From NCBI GenBank assembly GCA_963752585.1, contig CAVVYV010000007.1:248001-312000 (forward strand): a stretch of DNA of 64,000 nt, written 5' to 3'. Made by a program: the position numbers and the translations under genes. Each line of letters opens with the position of its first letter. Position 1 is the first letter of the stretch. Shown piece by piece: positions 40,820 to 50,272 of the stretch. The stretch comes from CAVVYV01 sp963752585. Lineage in GTDB: Bacteria > Actinomycetota > Thermoleophilia > Solirubrobacterales > 70-9. The notes under the pieces are model-generated. The model searched no databases. It was not told the origin of the DNA and worked only from the letters and a program-made list of their open reading frames with translations.

Positions 40820-42421
40820 ATGAAGTGGTGGGGCTGGGGCGAGCCTGAGCGCCGGGTCAAGTTGGCGGACGCCGCGGCCGGGATGCTCCGAGACGAGCTC
40901 GGGGTGCAGGCGGGCGACGCGAGCGAGCCGGCCGAGCTCGCCGCGGTGGAGCTGCCCGAGCCACGGCCGTTGCCGGACGCCGTCCGCGACGCGGCCGGCG
41001 ACGGCGCCGTGCTCACCGGCGTCGAGGAGCGGCTGCGGCGCTCCGCCGGGCGAAGCTATCCGGACCTCGTCCGCCTGCGCGGCGGCAAGCCCGCCGCGGC
41101 GCCCGACGCGGTCCTGGTCCCCGCCGACGCGGGCGGGGTGGCGGCGGTGCTCGATGCCTGCACCTCATCGGATGTGGCGGTCGTCCCCTTCGGCGGCGGC
41201 ACCAGCGTCGTCGGTGGGGTGGAGCCCGAGCGGGGCCCACACAAGGCTGTGGTCTCACTCGACCTTTCCTCACTCAGGGAGATCGACCTCGACCGCCACT
41301 CGCTCACCGCCCGCCTGGGGCCGGGACTCCTCGGCCCCGAAGCGGAGGCCGCGCTGGCGGCGCTCGGGGTGACGCTCGGGCACTTCCCGCAGTCCTTCGA
41401 GCAGGCGACGATCGGCGGGTTCGCCGCCACTCGATCGGCCGGCCAGGCCTCGAGCGGCTACGGCCGCTTCGACGAGCTGGTCACCGCGGTCGAGCTCAGC
41501 GCTCCGGCCGGTGCGCTCCGGACGCTGACGATCCCGCACACCGCCGCCGGTCCCTCACTGCGGGAGGTGATCCTCGGCTCCGAGGGGACCCTCGGGGTGA
41601 TCACCGAGGTCAGCTGCCGGGTCCGGCCGGCGCCCGAGCGGCGCCTGTACGAGGGCTGGATCGCGGAGAGCTTCGCCGCCGGCTGCGAGATCGTCCGCGA
41701 CCTCGCCCAGGCCCACGAGGCCCCCGACGTCCTTCGGCTCTCCGATGAGCAGGAGACCCGGATCTCGCTGGCGATGTCGGGGGCGGAGGGCATCCAGAAG
41801 CGGGCCCTGGACGCTTACCTGGGCCTCCGCGGCCGGCGCGGCGGTTGTCTGATGATCTGCGGCTGGGAGGGCGAGCCGGGGTCGGTTCGCCGCCGCCGGT
41901 CACTCGCCCGGCGGCGCCTGCGCCGCGGGGGGGCGGTCCCGCTCGGCAGATCAGCAGGCCGCTCCTGGGAGCGCTCCCGCTATGCGGGGCCCTACCTGCG
42001 CGACGAGCTGCTCGGGCTCGGAGTGCTCGTCGAGACGCTCGAGACCGCCCACACCTGGAGTCGCCTGCCCGAGCTCTATCGGGCGGTCGGGGACGCGCTC
42101 CGGGATGCGCTGGGCCGACCCTCGATCGTCTTCTGTCATCTCTCGCACGCCTACGCCGACGGGGCCTCGCTCTACTTCACCTTCCTCACCCGCGCCCGGC
42201 GCGGGGCCGAGATCGAGCAGTGGCGGGCCGCGAAGGCGGCGGCCTGCGAGGCGATCGTCGCCACCGAGGGGACGATCACCCACCACCACGCGGTCGGCCG
42301 CGATCACGCGCCCTACATGCGGGCGGAGGTCGGCGAGCTCGGCCTCGATGCCCTCCGCGCGATCAAGGAGCGCCTCGATCCGGCGGGGATCATGAACCCC
42401 GGCAAGCTGCTGCCGGGCTAG
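40820..42421 (+). CDS. FAD-binding oxidase, alkyl-DHAP synthase-like
   Basis: The 533-residue protein begins MKWWGWGEPE, a start shared by actinomycete homologues of alkyldihydroxyacetone-phosphate synthase. The PCMH-type FAD domain has VVPFGGGTSVVGGV, the FPQSFEQATIGGFAATRSAGQASSGYGRFD block in parts and ILGSEGTLGVITEV; the C-terminal cap has AHTWSRLPELY and GTITHHHAVGRDHAPYM with the His run of the active site. The reaction may be ether-lipid synthesis or 2-hydroxyacid oxidation; the sequence favours the former. Confidence 0.85.
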   Translation: MKWWGWGEPERRVKLADAAAGMLRDELGVQAGDASEPAELAAVELPEPRPLPDAVRDAAGDGAVLTGVEERLRRSAGRSYPDLVRLRGGKPAAAPDAVLVPADAGGVAAVLDACTSSDVAVVPFGGGTSVVGGVEPERGPHKAVVSLDLSSLREIDLDRHSLTARLGPGLLGPEAEAALAALGVTLGHFPQSFEQATIGGFAATRSAGQASSGYGRFDELVTAVELSAPAGALRTLTIPHTAAGPSLREVILGSEGTLGVITEVSCRVRPAPERRLYEGWIAESFAAGCEIVRDLAQAHEAPDVLRLSDEQETRISLAMSGAEGIQKRALDAYLGLRGRRGGCLMICGWEGEPGSVRRRRSLARRRLRRGGAVPLGRSAGRSWERSRYAGPYLRDELLGLGVLVETLETAHTWSRLPELYRAVGDALRDALGRPSIVFCHLSHAYADGASLYFTFLTRARRGAEIEQWRAAKAAACEAIVATEGTITHHHAVGRDHAPYMRAEVGELGLDALRAIKERLDPAGIMNPGKLLPG

Positions 42422-42428
42422 CTCCTGG

Positions 42429-43193
42429 TCAGCCGCGCAGAGCGCCGCGAAGGACTGTGTTCCCGATGTGCTGGGGGAGGGTTCTGCTCCGCGCCGCTTC
42501 TTGGAGCACTGACGCTGCTTCTCGGTTGCTGACCACCGATAGCTCGACCTGCTCAAAGCTCGGAAACAGTCCCGCGGCCGACGACGGGATCTCCGTTCTG
42601 CCGGTGAAGAGACCATCGGAGCCGACCTGGCGGAACGCGACAGGCAAGCCTCGGCCACCGGACCCCAGCAACCAGAGGACATAGGTTTCGCCTGGCAGCG
42701 ACGGCGTCAGCCTGCGGACGTCGAGATCAATCGCCGGTAGGTCGGCCACCCGAACGATCGCCGCGGTCCCGCTCGCACGACTGCCACCGACGGGCTTCAG
42801 CTTGACGCTCACCACGTCTTCCTGATCAGGCGGTGTCGCCTGAGGCGCGTCATCCCCGTCTCCACCCAGTTGGGTGATTCCGAGGACGGCCACCGCGATG
42901 ACAAGCGCAGCGCCCGCCAGCCAGAGGGCGCGGGGAACGGGTTGCCGTCCCGCCGGCGCAACTCTCTGGGCGGGAGGGGCCTCGGCCGAACTCACCGCAT
43001 CCAGGGTCTTCAGGCGTTCTCTCACCTCCTCCGCTGACCGGCCGTCGAGGGTCTCGTCCATCCCTCCCGCGGCCCGGTGCGCCCGATCCCGAACCTCGGA
43101 GGGACTCGTGCCGAGGACCGCTGCGATCTGGTTGTAGCTATCGCCCGCCAGGAGCAATCGCAGCAACGCTCGCTGATCCTCGCTCAAAGGCAT
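42429..43193 (-). CDS. HTH - membrane helix - RskA-like extracellular domain protein (paralogue 2)
   Basis: The 254-residue protein combines an N-terminal sigma-region-4/LuxR-like HTH (SEDQRALLRLLLAGDSYNQIA with AVLGTSPSEVRDRAHRA), a linker, one membrane helix (ALWLAGAALVIAVAVLGIT) and an extracytoplasmic domain whose core ETYVLWLLGSGGRGLPV resembles the C-terminal domain of RskA anti-sigma-K factors. It may be a one-component membrane regulator in which the DNA-binding and sensor parts are fused. The upstream neighbour is a paralogue with the same layout. Confidence 0.7.
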   Translation of the reverse strand: MPLSEDQRALLRLLLAGDSYNQIAAVLGTSPSEVRDRAHRAAGGMDETLDGRSAEEVRERLKTLDAVSSAEAPPAQRVAPAGRQPVPRALWLAGAALVIAVAVLGITQLGGDGDDAPQATPPDQEDVVSVKLKPVGGSRASGTAAIVRVADLPAIDLDVRRLTPSLPGETYVLWLLGSGGRGLPVAFRQVGSDGLFTGRTEIPSSAAGLFPSFEQVELSVVSNREAASVLQEAARSRTLPQHIGNTVLRGALRG

Positions 43194-43207
43194 TCGCCTG
43201 GTCTGGC

Positions 43208-44395
43208 TCAGCCCTGGTCGCTGCTACCGCCCTGCGGCGCCTGACCGTTGCCGCCGCCACCGCCGCGCTGCCCCTGACCCTGCTGGAGAAGCTGGTCAAG
43301 GCCCAGCTCGGCTATGGCGCCCTCGAGGGCGGGCTCTCCAAGGAACGAAACCGCGCCGACCGGCTGTTGGCCTTGGCTCTGAAGCGACTGCTGGATCTGT
43401 TGTGCCTGAGCCGCATCCACCCGCGACAGCCGGATCGACTGAAATGCCTGCAGCAGGAGGAGTTGTTGGCCGGCGAGTGGCACACCGCCGGTCAAGTCGC
43501 CGCTCTCATCGACCGCCTGCTGACCGAGTGGGAAGGCCTCGTTGTCGGAGCGGTAGCAGCCAAAGCACGTATGCCTCACCGTTCCCGGTTGGCTCCAGTT
43601 CTGCAGCGTTGGTCTGGAGAGCAAACTGGGGATTCTGGTTCTGATTCTGGCCTTGTTGGGGCTGCAGAGGCGCAAGGGCGACCTGACCCGTCGGTGGGCA
43701 GTCGAGATTCGCAGCCGGCCCAATCGCCTGCAGCGCAATCGTCGGGATCCCTGCTTGTTGAGCTTGGGAGGTATCGATCGAGGCGCAGTCATCGCCGCCG
43801 CCGCCGTCCCCGTCACCGTCACCGCCGAAAGCACCGGAGACGGCGAGCACGACGGCGATGATCAGCAGCGCGCCCGCCCCAAGGCCGACCGCGATCTGCG
43901 ACCGGCGTCGCGAGGGGCCAGAGCCGCTGAAGGCTCCTCCGACCCGCTCCCGGATCGAGGGGCCTTTCGAAGCCGGCGGCGGGGCGGCTTGAGGCGTCGG
44001 TCCCGTGGCTGCCGTCGGGGCCTCCGGGGGAGGGGGCGGAGCAGGCGCGGGGGCCCGGCGCCCGCCGCGAGCCGCGGGAATCTCCGGCAGCTGCGCCTTC
44101 GGCGCCAGCAGCCGCAGCTGCGCAACCAGGCGCTCCGCCATCGCGTTCGCATCGGGATCGCTCTGCAGGTGGCGGACCGCGTCCGCGCGCCCGATCGGAT
44201 CGGCCTGTCCGAGGAGGTAGTCGCTGATCGGCACCTGGGCGTCGGGGTCGGCGCCGCCCATCTCGCCGAGCGCCGCCCGGGCGCGCGAACGGACCTCCTC
44301 GGGCGAGATCCCAAGCAGGGAGCCGATGTCGGCGTAGCCTTGCCCCCCTCGAGCAGAAGCTGCAGCATCGCGCGTTGTTCGTCTGTGAGCGCCAC
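43208..44395 (-). pseudogene. HTH - membrane helix - RskA-like protein (paralogue 1), two frame breaks
   Basis: From GTG 44395 the parts are ALTDEQRAMLQLLLEGG, then after a break at the C6/G6 run 44343-44348 the HTH YADIGSLLGISPEEVRSRAR, a proline-rich linker, the membrane helix AVGLGAGALLIIAVVLAVSG, and the outer domain GNGEAYVLWL; after a second break near 43554 it goes on YRSDNEAFPLGQQAVDESGD to a Gln/Gly-rich end. Joined, it is about 395 residues and parallels the downstream paralogue. The homopolymer position of the first break argues for a sequencing error. Confidence 0.65.
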
Positions 44396-44480
44396 GGGGC
44401 CGGGGAAGCGTAGGGGACCAACGGCCGCGGCGCCGCACCTCTTAGACCCGCTTTAGGCCGCTCAGCGGCGGCGCTGCGAC

Positions 44481-44486
44481 TATCGT
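44481..44486 (+). promoter_or_regulatory. Putative -10 box (TATCGT) of the thioesterase gene
   Basis: TATCGT, 9 bases, ATG 44496. Confidence 0.4.
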
Positions 44487-44495
44487 CCGCGCCCG

Positions 44496-44894
44496 ATGGA
44501 CGCGCCCGAGCTACAGCCGAACGGCTTCGCCCAGCTGATCGGGGTCGAGTGGCTCGACCTCGATCCCGACGGAGCAAAGGCGCGGATCAAGATCGACGAC
44601 CACCACAAGCAGCCGTACGGGATCGTCCACGGCGGCGTCTACGCCGCCCTCGCTGAGAGCCTCTGCTCGGCCGCGACCTACGAGGCGGTCAGGGAGAACG
44701 ACGAGGTCGCCCTCGGGATGTCAAACAGCACCACCTTCCTCCGGCCGATCGGCGAGGGGCACGTGAACGCGCTCGCGGAAGCCCGCCAGCGGGGCCGGAC
44801 GACCTGGATCTGGGACGTCGAGCTGAGCGACGACGAGGGCCGCGTCTGCGCTCTCGTCCGGATGACGATCGCCGTCCGCCCCCGCCGCAACTGA
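44496..44894 (+). CDS. PaaI-family hotdog thioesterase
   Basis: The 132-residue protein has the hotdog fold pattern of PaaI/YbdB enzymes: YGIVHGGVYAALAESLCSAAT (catalytic region HGG with the acid in the long helix), NSTTFLRPIGEGHV and the C-terminal strand VRMTIAVRP. It hydrolyses an acyl-CoA, often aromatic or from menaquinone synthesis; the substrate is unknown. It is divergent from the HTH-RskA pair. Confidence 0.85.
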   Translation: MDAPELQPNGFAQLIGVEWLDLDPDGAKARIKIDDHHKQPYGIVHGGVYAALAESLCSAATYEAVRENDEVALGMSNSTTFLRPIGEGHVNALAEARQRGRTTWIWDVELSDDEGRVCALVRMTIAVRPRRN

Positions 44895-44937
44895 CTCCCC
44901 TGGACCTGCTGCTCGTCGGATTAAGCGCCTTCGCTCG

Positions 44938-45126
44938 TCAGGCTCCGGGCGGCCGGTAGTCGACTGAGCGCTTTGCGGCCGCATCGACCTCCTCCGGCGT
45001 CAGGAGCACCACGGTCCTCACCGTCGCTCCTCCAGCCGCGTTGACGGTCAGCGCGACCGAGGCGGCGCTCTCGTTGTCGGGCAGGTCGACGATCACGTAG
45101 GCATCACGGTCGCCGAAGGCGTGCCC
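44938..45126 (-). pseudogene. GYD-domain protein remnant (5' truncated)
   Basis: The minus strand encodes 62 residues, FGDRDAYVIVDLPDNESAAS through LLTPEEVDAAAKRSVDYRPP, ending at a TGA. This is the C-terminal part of the small GYD-domain family. A TGA lies in frame immediately upstream, no start codon is available, and no frame of the upstream 50 bases continues the domain. About 45 N-terminal residues are missing, so this is a decayed gene. Confidence 0.7.
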
Positions 45127-45174
45127 TCAGGGATTCACATTGCGCTCGCTATTCGCGCGAGGCAGGAGCGAGAG

Positions 45175-46059
45175 CTAGAGCTTCTTGAGCTTCAGCTTGG
45201 TTGACTGCGTGCTGGGGTTGCCGCCGGTCGGGGTGTAGGTGACGCTGGGGTTGAGCTTGACCTTGCCGTTCTCGTTCAACTTCCTCTTCTTCTTGCCCTT
45301 CGCCCTGATCAGGAGCTGCACGACTCCAGGGGCGGCGACCGTGGTGGCGGCACTTCGGGCGCTTCCGGCGGCCTTCACCCCGTTGCCGGCGAGGACGAGC
45401 TCGCCCGGGCCGGGGACGTCGACCGTCAGGGTCGCCGTCCCCTTCTTCTTGTTTCGCATCGTCTCGCCAAAGCTGAACTTGTTTGTGGGCACGATCACGG
45501 CCGCGGCGTTGAGGCGAAAGTCGGAATCAGGCGAAAAGCTCCCCGACGCGCCGTCAGGCAGATCCCCCGATCTGAAGTAGATCGTTTCCCCCGGAACGTC
45601 GAAGGCGCACCCGGGCCCGCCGGCCAGGGACGTCAGTCCGAGCACATCGCCCGCCTTCACCGGGATGCTGGCCGGGAACGTGTGGAAGGCGCCGCTGACC
45701 AGGTCGCGGGGGACATCCTGGCCGACGACCGTGTAGGTCGACCCGGCGACCGGGCGAAACACCTTCAGCTTTAGCCTCTGCCCCGCCCCCAGCTGGGCGA
45801 TATGACTCCAAGAGGTGATCGTTCCGGCCCCCTTGACGATGTAGGAGTTGCCCGAGGTGACGGTCGGCTGCACCCAATCGTACGAGTCGACGCAATTGGC
45901 GCTGACTGGCGTTCCGACCTGACCGATCGTCACAGTCGCCCCGGCTGGAGATGCGCTCACGGTCAGCGACAGCGCCGAGAGGCACGCGACCACAGGAAGG
46001 TGGTCTAGGAAGCGCGGCCAAGTGAATCGCCGCGCCGCGCTGGTGTGTCTTTGGCGCAC
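45175..46059 (-). CDS. Secreted protein of unknown function
   Basis: The 294-residue protein has a signal peptide (VVACLSALSLTVSASPAGA), a beta-rich domain of about 150 residues with two conserved-looking Cys (SANCVDSYDWVQP, GPGCAFDVPG), an Ig-like second part (KKKGTATLTVDVPGPGELVL) and a Lys-rich end (TKLKLKKL). Such two-domain secreted proteins are typical of Solirubrobacterales. I recognise no enzymatic motif. Confidence 0.7.
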   Translation of the reverse strand: MRQRHTSAARRFTWPRFLDHLPVVACLSALSLTVSASPAGATVTIGQVGTPVSANCVDSYDWVQPTVTSGNSYIVKGAGTITSWSHIAQLGAGQRLKLKVFRPVAGSTYTVVGQDVPRDLVSGAFHTFPASIPVKAGDVLGLTSLAGGPGCAFDVPGETIYFRSGDLPDGASGSFSPDSDFRLNAAAVIVPTNKFSFGETMRNKKKGTATLTVDVPGPGELVLAGNGVKAAGSARSAATTVAAPGVVQLLIRAKGKKKRKLNENGKVKLNPSVTYTPTGGNPSTQSTKLKLKKL

Positions 46060-46146
46060 GCAAGTCTCCCTTGAGCGCCAGTCATCCTAGCCCGACATCA
46101 GTCAGGAATCATCCGTATTTCTCCCGTCCCCGACCTCGCACCGTCG

Positions 46147-46172
46147 CTTCCGCTTCCGCGTGAAAGCGGAAG
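46147..46172 (-). terminator. Hairpin downstream of nadE, possible terminator
   Basis: CTTCCGCTT (46147-46155) and AAGCGGAAG (46164-46172) pair perfectly around eight bases. It lies 16 bases after the nadE stop. No T-run follows, so factor-independent termination is uncertain. Confidence 0.4.
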
Positions 46173-46187
46173 TACCAGAGGAAGCTC

Positions 46188-47953
46188 CTAGCGGGGTAGG
46201 GGGCGCATCGAGCCGAAGCGGTTGGTGATCGGGAGGCGGCGGTCGCGACCGAACGCCTTGCTCGAGATCCGGATCCCCGGCGGCGCCTGGCGGCGCTTGT
46301 ACTCGGCCCGGTCGACCATACGGACGACCTCCTCGACCGTCTCCTGGGGGAGGCCCTGGGCGACCAGGGCGTCGATCCCCTCGTCGCGCTCGACGTAGCC
46401 CTCGAGGATCCGGTCCAGGGTCTCGTAGGGAGGCAGGGAGTCCTCGTCGAGCTGCTCAGCCCGGAGCTCGGCCGATGGCGGGCGCTCGAGGACCGAGGCG
46501 GGGACGAGCTCGCGGCCGGCGGAGTCGTTCCGCCACCGGACCAGGCGGTAGACGAGTAGCTTGAAGACGTCCTTGATCACCGCGAAGCCCCCGGCCATGT
46601 CTCCGTAGAGGGTGGCGTAGCCGACCGACATCTCGCTCTTGTTCCCGGTGGCGAGGACGAGCCAGCCGAACTTGTTTGAGAGCGCCATCACCAGGTTGCC
46701 TCGGATCCTCGCCTGGATGTTCTCCTCGGCGAGACCGGGCTCGGCCCCCTCGAAGCTCTGCTCGAGCGCCGCCTCGTAAGCGCGCATCGCGTCGGCGATC
46801 GGGATCTCGATCAGCTCGGCGTCGAGGTTGGCGGCGATCGCCCGGGCGTCGGCCTGGGTCTCCTCGCTGGAGTGGGGAGAGGGCATCACCACCAATCGCA
46901 CCCTCTCCGGGCCAAGGGCGTCGACGGCGAGCAGCGCCACCAGGGCCGAGTCGATCCCGCCGGAGAGGGCCAGGACCACGTTCTCAAAGCCGTTCTTCTC
47001 GACGTAATCGCGAAGGCCCAGGGTGAGCGCCGTATAGACCTCGGGCTCCTCGCGCTCGAGCGGGGCGGCCAGGCGCGCCTCCGCCACCCCGGTGGCCCCG
47101 GCGCCACTCCGGAGCCGGGCGAGCACGGGCACCCCGGTAGCACCATCGGTTTCATGTTGTGCGGCAGGGAGGCGCAGGTCCGCGACCAGCAGCTCCGGCT
47201 CGAACTCGGCCGCCCTGACGAGGGTCTCGCCATCCGCGTCGATCACGACGCTGCGACCGTCGAAGACGAGCTCGTCCTGGCCGCCGACGGCGTTGCAGAG
47301 AGCGAAGGCTGCACCGTAGGCTCGCGCCCGCGAGGCGACCATCTCCTCGCGGGCGGCGCCCTTGCCCCGGTTGTACGGCGAGGCGGAGGAGTTGACGATC
47401 AGCTGGGCACCGGCGGCGGCCTCATCGGACTCCGGATAGCCGGGGACCCAGATGTCCTCGCAGATCGTCAGCCCGACCAAAGCGCCGTCGAGCTCGATCA
47501 GCGCCGGGGTCGCTCCCGGCTCGAAGTAGCGACGTTCATCGAAGACGCCGTAATTGGGCAGGTGGATCTTGCGGTAGACGGCGTGGATCCCGCCGTCGGC
47601 GAGCACCGCCAGCGAGTTGTGCGCGGGTGGCGCGATCGGGTCGATCATCGGATCGGGCGGCGGGTATCGGAGCGGTCGGCGCGCTCCGGGAAACCGACCA
47701 GCGCCACGACTCCGTTCACCTCGGCCGCGAGGGACTCGAGCGCGGTGGAGACCGAGTCGAGGAGGTCCGATCGCAGGAGCAGGTCCTCGGGCGGGTAGCC
47801 GGAGAGGCAGAGCTCCGGCAGCAGCACCAGCTGGGCGCCGGCCTCGCGCGCCCGCCCGATCGCCTCCGAGATCAGCTCGGCGTTGCCTTCGACGTCGCCG
47901 ACGGTGGGGTTGATCTGGGCGAGCGCGAGGCGCAGGTGTACGGATTCCGCCAT
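46188..47953 (-). CDS. nadE: Glutamine-dependent NAD+ synthetase, with a frame break
   Basis: NadE amidates nicotinate adenine dinucleotide. The N-terminal nitrilase-type glutaminase starts at ATG 47953 (LRLALAQINPTVGDVEGNAE, then LVLLPELCLSGYPPEDLLLR with the catalytic Glu) and breaks near 47670; the next frame continues NSLAVLADGGIHAVYRKIHL, FDERRYFEPG, LTICEDIWVPG (Lys and Cys of the triad). The C-terminal synthetase has the ATP loop LALSGGIDSALVALL and GNKSEMSVGYATLYGDMAGG. Together about 588 residues. A one-base error is the simplest explanation, since the enzyme is normally essential. Confidence 0.85.
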
Positions 47954-47980
47954 GCACCAAAGTATGGCCGCGCCCCCCGC

Positions 47981-47986
47981 TAGCCT
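47981..47986 (+). promoter_or_regulatory. Putative -10 box (TAGCCT) of the HEIGH-motif gene
   Basis: TAGCCT, 8 bases, GTG 47995. Confidence 0.45.
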
Positions 47987-47994
47987 GCTCGCCG

Positions 47995-48432
47995 GTGTTC
48001 CGGCAGGCCAAAACGCCCACTCGTAGGCGAGGAGTGGAGCTGATGGAGGCCCACATCGCCGATCTCTGTCGCGAACACGAGATCTCGCTCGCCGGCTCCG
48101 CGGCGCGGGGCCGGGCGATTCGCTGGCGCGGCGGCAGGCGCGAGATCTCGGTGCCGCCGATCCGCGGCCAGGTCTCCTACTTCATCGCACTCCACGAGAT
48201 CGGTCACCTGGTCGGGCCGGGGCGCTCGGCGCCGCGGCTCGAATGCGAGGCCAACGCCTGGCTCTGGGCGCTCTCCCAGAGCGTGGTCGAGCCGACCGCC
48301 GCCACCCGCCGCTCGATCGCGAGGCGCCTTAGCGGCTATCTGGAGTGGGCCCGCAACCGCCAGTACCGGCGGGTTCCACCGCGGATCCCGCCGCGCGAGC
48401 ATCCCTTCTGGCGGCTGCTGGCGCTCGGCTGA
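47995..48432 (+). CDS. Small zinc-peptidase-motif protein (ImmA/IrrE-like)
   Basis: The 145-residue protein has the zinc motif HEIGHLVGPGRSAPRLECEANAW in the middle, i.e. HExxH with a downstream Glu-rich helix ECEANAWLWAL, as in ImmA/IrrE-type and other small gluzincins. The C-terminus is Arg/Pro-rich. No neighbouring HTH repressor is present, which the ImmA system would need, so the substrate is unclear. Divergent from nadE. Confidence 0.7.
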   Translation: MFRQAKTPTRRRGVELMEAHIADLCREHEISLAGSAARGRAIRWRGGRREISVPPIRGQVSYFIALHEIGHLVGPGRSAPRLECEANAWLWALSQSVVEPTAATRRSIARRLSGYLEWARNRQYRRVPPRIPPREHPFWRLLALG

Positions 48433-48448
48433 GCGCGGTCGAGACGCC

Positions 48449-49117
48449 TTACTGTGCCTTGGCCTGCCGCCTCCGCGACCGGACCGGCCGCAGGTTGCTG
48501 ACGATCACCGCGACCACGGTGACCAGGTAGATCTGACCGGCGAGGGCCTCGGTGATCGCGAGCGAGCGCCCGACGTCGTGGGCCGCGATCAGGTCCCCGT
48601 AGCCGACCGTGGTCAGGGTGGCGAAGCTGAAGTAGAGGAAGTCATCCCGCTCACCCGAACCGGTGGTGAAGAACGGCTCCCCGGAGATCTGCTGGTCCGC
48701 GCTGTAGGCGACCCCGAAGAGCAGGCCCACCAGCAGGTAGAGGCAGAGGACCCCGAACATCAGCTGCAGGGTGGCCTCGCCCTCCTCGCGGAAGTGCTTG
48801 ACAAGGCCGGAGACGATCGCCGGGGGCGTCAGCAGCACGTAGAGAAGGGCGATGACGTCGGCGGAGCCATCGCCGAACTCGTCGGTCCCGGCCAGGGCGG
48901 CCGCCGTACCGGCTATGCCGAGGACCGCCGCGACGACGCTCAGCCTGATCACCCACGGGTGCGCTCGGGAGGCGATTACCGCCGCGACCAGGGTCGCCGC
49001 CTGGAGGGTGACGCCGACGAAGCGGGCCCCGTTCCCCTCCGGCGCCGCCAGCCCGAACGCGGCCGCCGCGAGGATCAGCGCGAGGACGTACCCAAAGCGA
49101 TAGTGGATCCGGTGCAC
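48449..49117 (-). CDS. Potassium channel family protein
   Basis: The 222-residue protein has about six hydrophobic helices. The selectivity filter TLTTVGYGD follows the pore helix (DDFLYFSFA), and the last helix is ITEALAGQIYLVTVVAVIVSNL. There is no S4-type voltage sensor or C-terminal RCK domain; the end is a short basic tail. It probably is a K+-selective ion channel of the two-pore-helix type with extra N-terminal helices. The start GTG 49117 has GATGAT six bases upstream. Confidence 0.85.
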   Translation of the reverse strand: MHRIHYRFGYVLALILAAAAFGLAAPEGNGARFVGVTLQAATLVAAVIASRAHPWVIRLSVVAAVLGIAGTAAALAGTDEFGDGSADVIALLYVLLTPPAIVSGLVKHFREEGEATLQLMFGVLCLYLLVGLLFGVAYSADQQISGEPFFTTGSGERDDFLYFSFATLTTVGYGDLIAAHDVGRSLAITEALAGQIYLVTVVAVIVSNLRPVRSRRRQAKAQ

Positions 49118-49172
49118 GCCCGGATCATCGTCTCCGGGGAGGACGAACCCACGATCGGCCGGCGCTATCGCC

Positions 49173-50192
49173 TCAGCAGCTGCGCGGCCTGGGGTCGAGC
49201 CGCTTGTCTCGCTTCGCCCACTCCTGCGACCTGGGCCCGGGGCCGCAGTTGATCTTCAGGTCGCGGGTGCCGTCCTTGGCGTTGATCGAGTCGATTCCGG
49301 TGTTGCCCTTCATCACGTCGATGCCCGTCTTGCCGCGGACGAAGTCGTTGTCGGCGCCCCCAATCAGGCGATCGCCGTCCGGGCCGCCGAGCACCCGGTC
49401 GTTGCCGAAGTACCCGCGGGCGGTGTCGTTGCCGTCACCCCCCGAGAGCAGGTCGTCGCCGAGCAGGCCGAACAGTGAATCGTTGCCTCCCTGGCCGACC
49501 AGAATGTCGTTGCCGTTGCCGCCGACGAGGGTCTCTGCGCTTCGATCGCCAACCACGAGGTCGCCCCCGCCGGCGCCGGTGACCCCCTCGACGTCGCCGT
49601 GGACCGTGTCCCTCCTGGCGCCGGTCTGATCGAGCTCGTTGCCGTCGTTGTTGTTGCCCGAACCGACCGTGACGAAGAGCATCGTCGCCCGCTCTGCCGG
49701 GTACATGAGCATGTCCGTGTTGCTGCCGCCGTTGAGGTCGTCCGCGCCATTCCTGCCGTCCAGCAGGTCACGACCGTTCCCGCCGCTTATGTCGTCGACC
49801 CCGTTGGCGCCGATCACGACGTCGTCGCCGGTGTCGCCCTTGAGCTCGCCGGCGATCGCGACCGGGATCGTCGTCCGATCGAGCTCGACGCTGTCGTTGG
49901 CGCGACCGAGGTCGACGTCGATCGTCCTGATCCCGGTGCCCGGGCAGCTGACGGTGTGGGAGTCGATCGCGGCGCAGAGCCCGCTCGCGGTGATCGTCGC
50001 CGCCGAGTCCACGATCGTGTAGGTGTCGGGACCCGCGGCGTAGGTGACGAGGATGCGGTTCACCTCGTTGGCGCTCGCGGTCACCCTGATCGTGTCGGTG
50101 CCGGTGATCGTCGCGTTCGAGGCGATCGCGGTTGGCGCAGCGAGGAGCGCCGCGCCGAGCGCCGACAAGCCTGCCAGCAGTGCCTTCCGCAT
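49173..50192 (-). CDS. Secreted RTX-like calcium-binding repeat protein
   Basis: From ATG 50192 (GGAGGGA upstream) the protein has 339 residues. A signal peptide (ALLAGLSALGAALLAAPTAIA) is followed by a beta domain and about eight nonapeptide repeats GGxGxDxLx, e.g. GGNGRDLLDGRNGADDLNGG, GGNGNDILVGQGGNDSLFG, GGDGNDTARGYFGNDRVLGG, which bind calcium in a parallel beta roll. It ends with a Cys-containing, positively charged tail. No enzyme domain is attached, so a structural or adhesive surface role is likely. Confidence 0.8.
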   Translation of the reverse strand: MRKALLAGLSALGAALLAAPTAIASNATITGTDTIRVTASANEVNRILVTYAAGPDTYTIVDSAATITASGLCAAIDSHTVSCPGTGIRTIDVDLGRANDSVELDRTTIPVAIAGELKGDTGDDVVIGANGVDDISGGNGRDLLDGRNGADDLNGGSNTDMLMYPAERATMLFVTVGSGNNNDGNELDQTGARRDTVHGDVEGVTGAGGGDLVVGDRSAETLVGGNGNDILVGQGGNDSLFGLLGDDLLSGGDGNDTARGYFGNDRVLGGPDGDRLIGGADNDFVRGKTGIDVMKGNTGIDSINAKDGTRDLKINCGPGPRSQEWAKRDKRLDPRPRSC

Positions 50193-50272
50193 CGGTCCCT
50201 CCATCCGTGTCCCTGGGAACACGGCTTTGTCCCTTTTGTTGCTGCTTAAGTCGGCAATCATGTGAGGCGCAG

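Noticed and set aside
46147..46172. Translational attenuator of the downstream secreted-protein gene.
   Set aside because: The hairpin is too far from the next start (46059) and has no leader peptide; it is more simply the end of nadE.
47995..48432. Phage-type ImmA anti-repressor peptidase.
   Set aside because: No partner repressor or mobile element is nearby; only the HEIGH motif supports it, so it was kept as a general zinc-peptidase-like protein.
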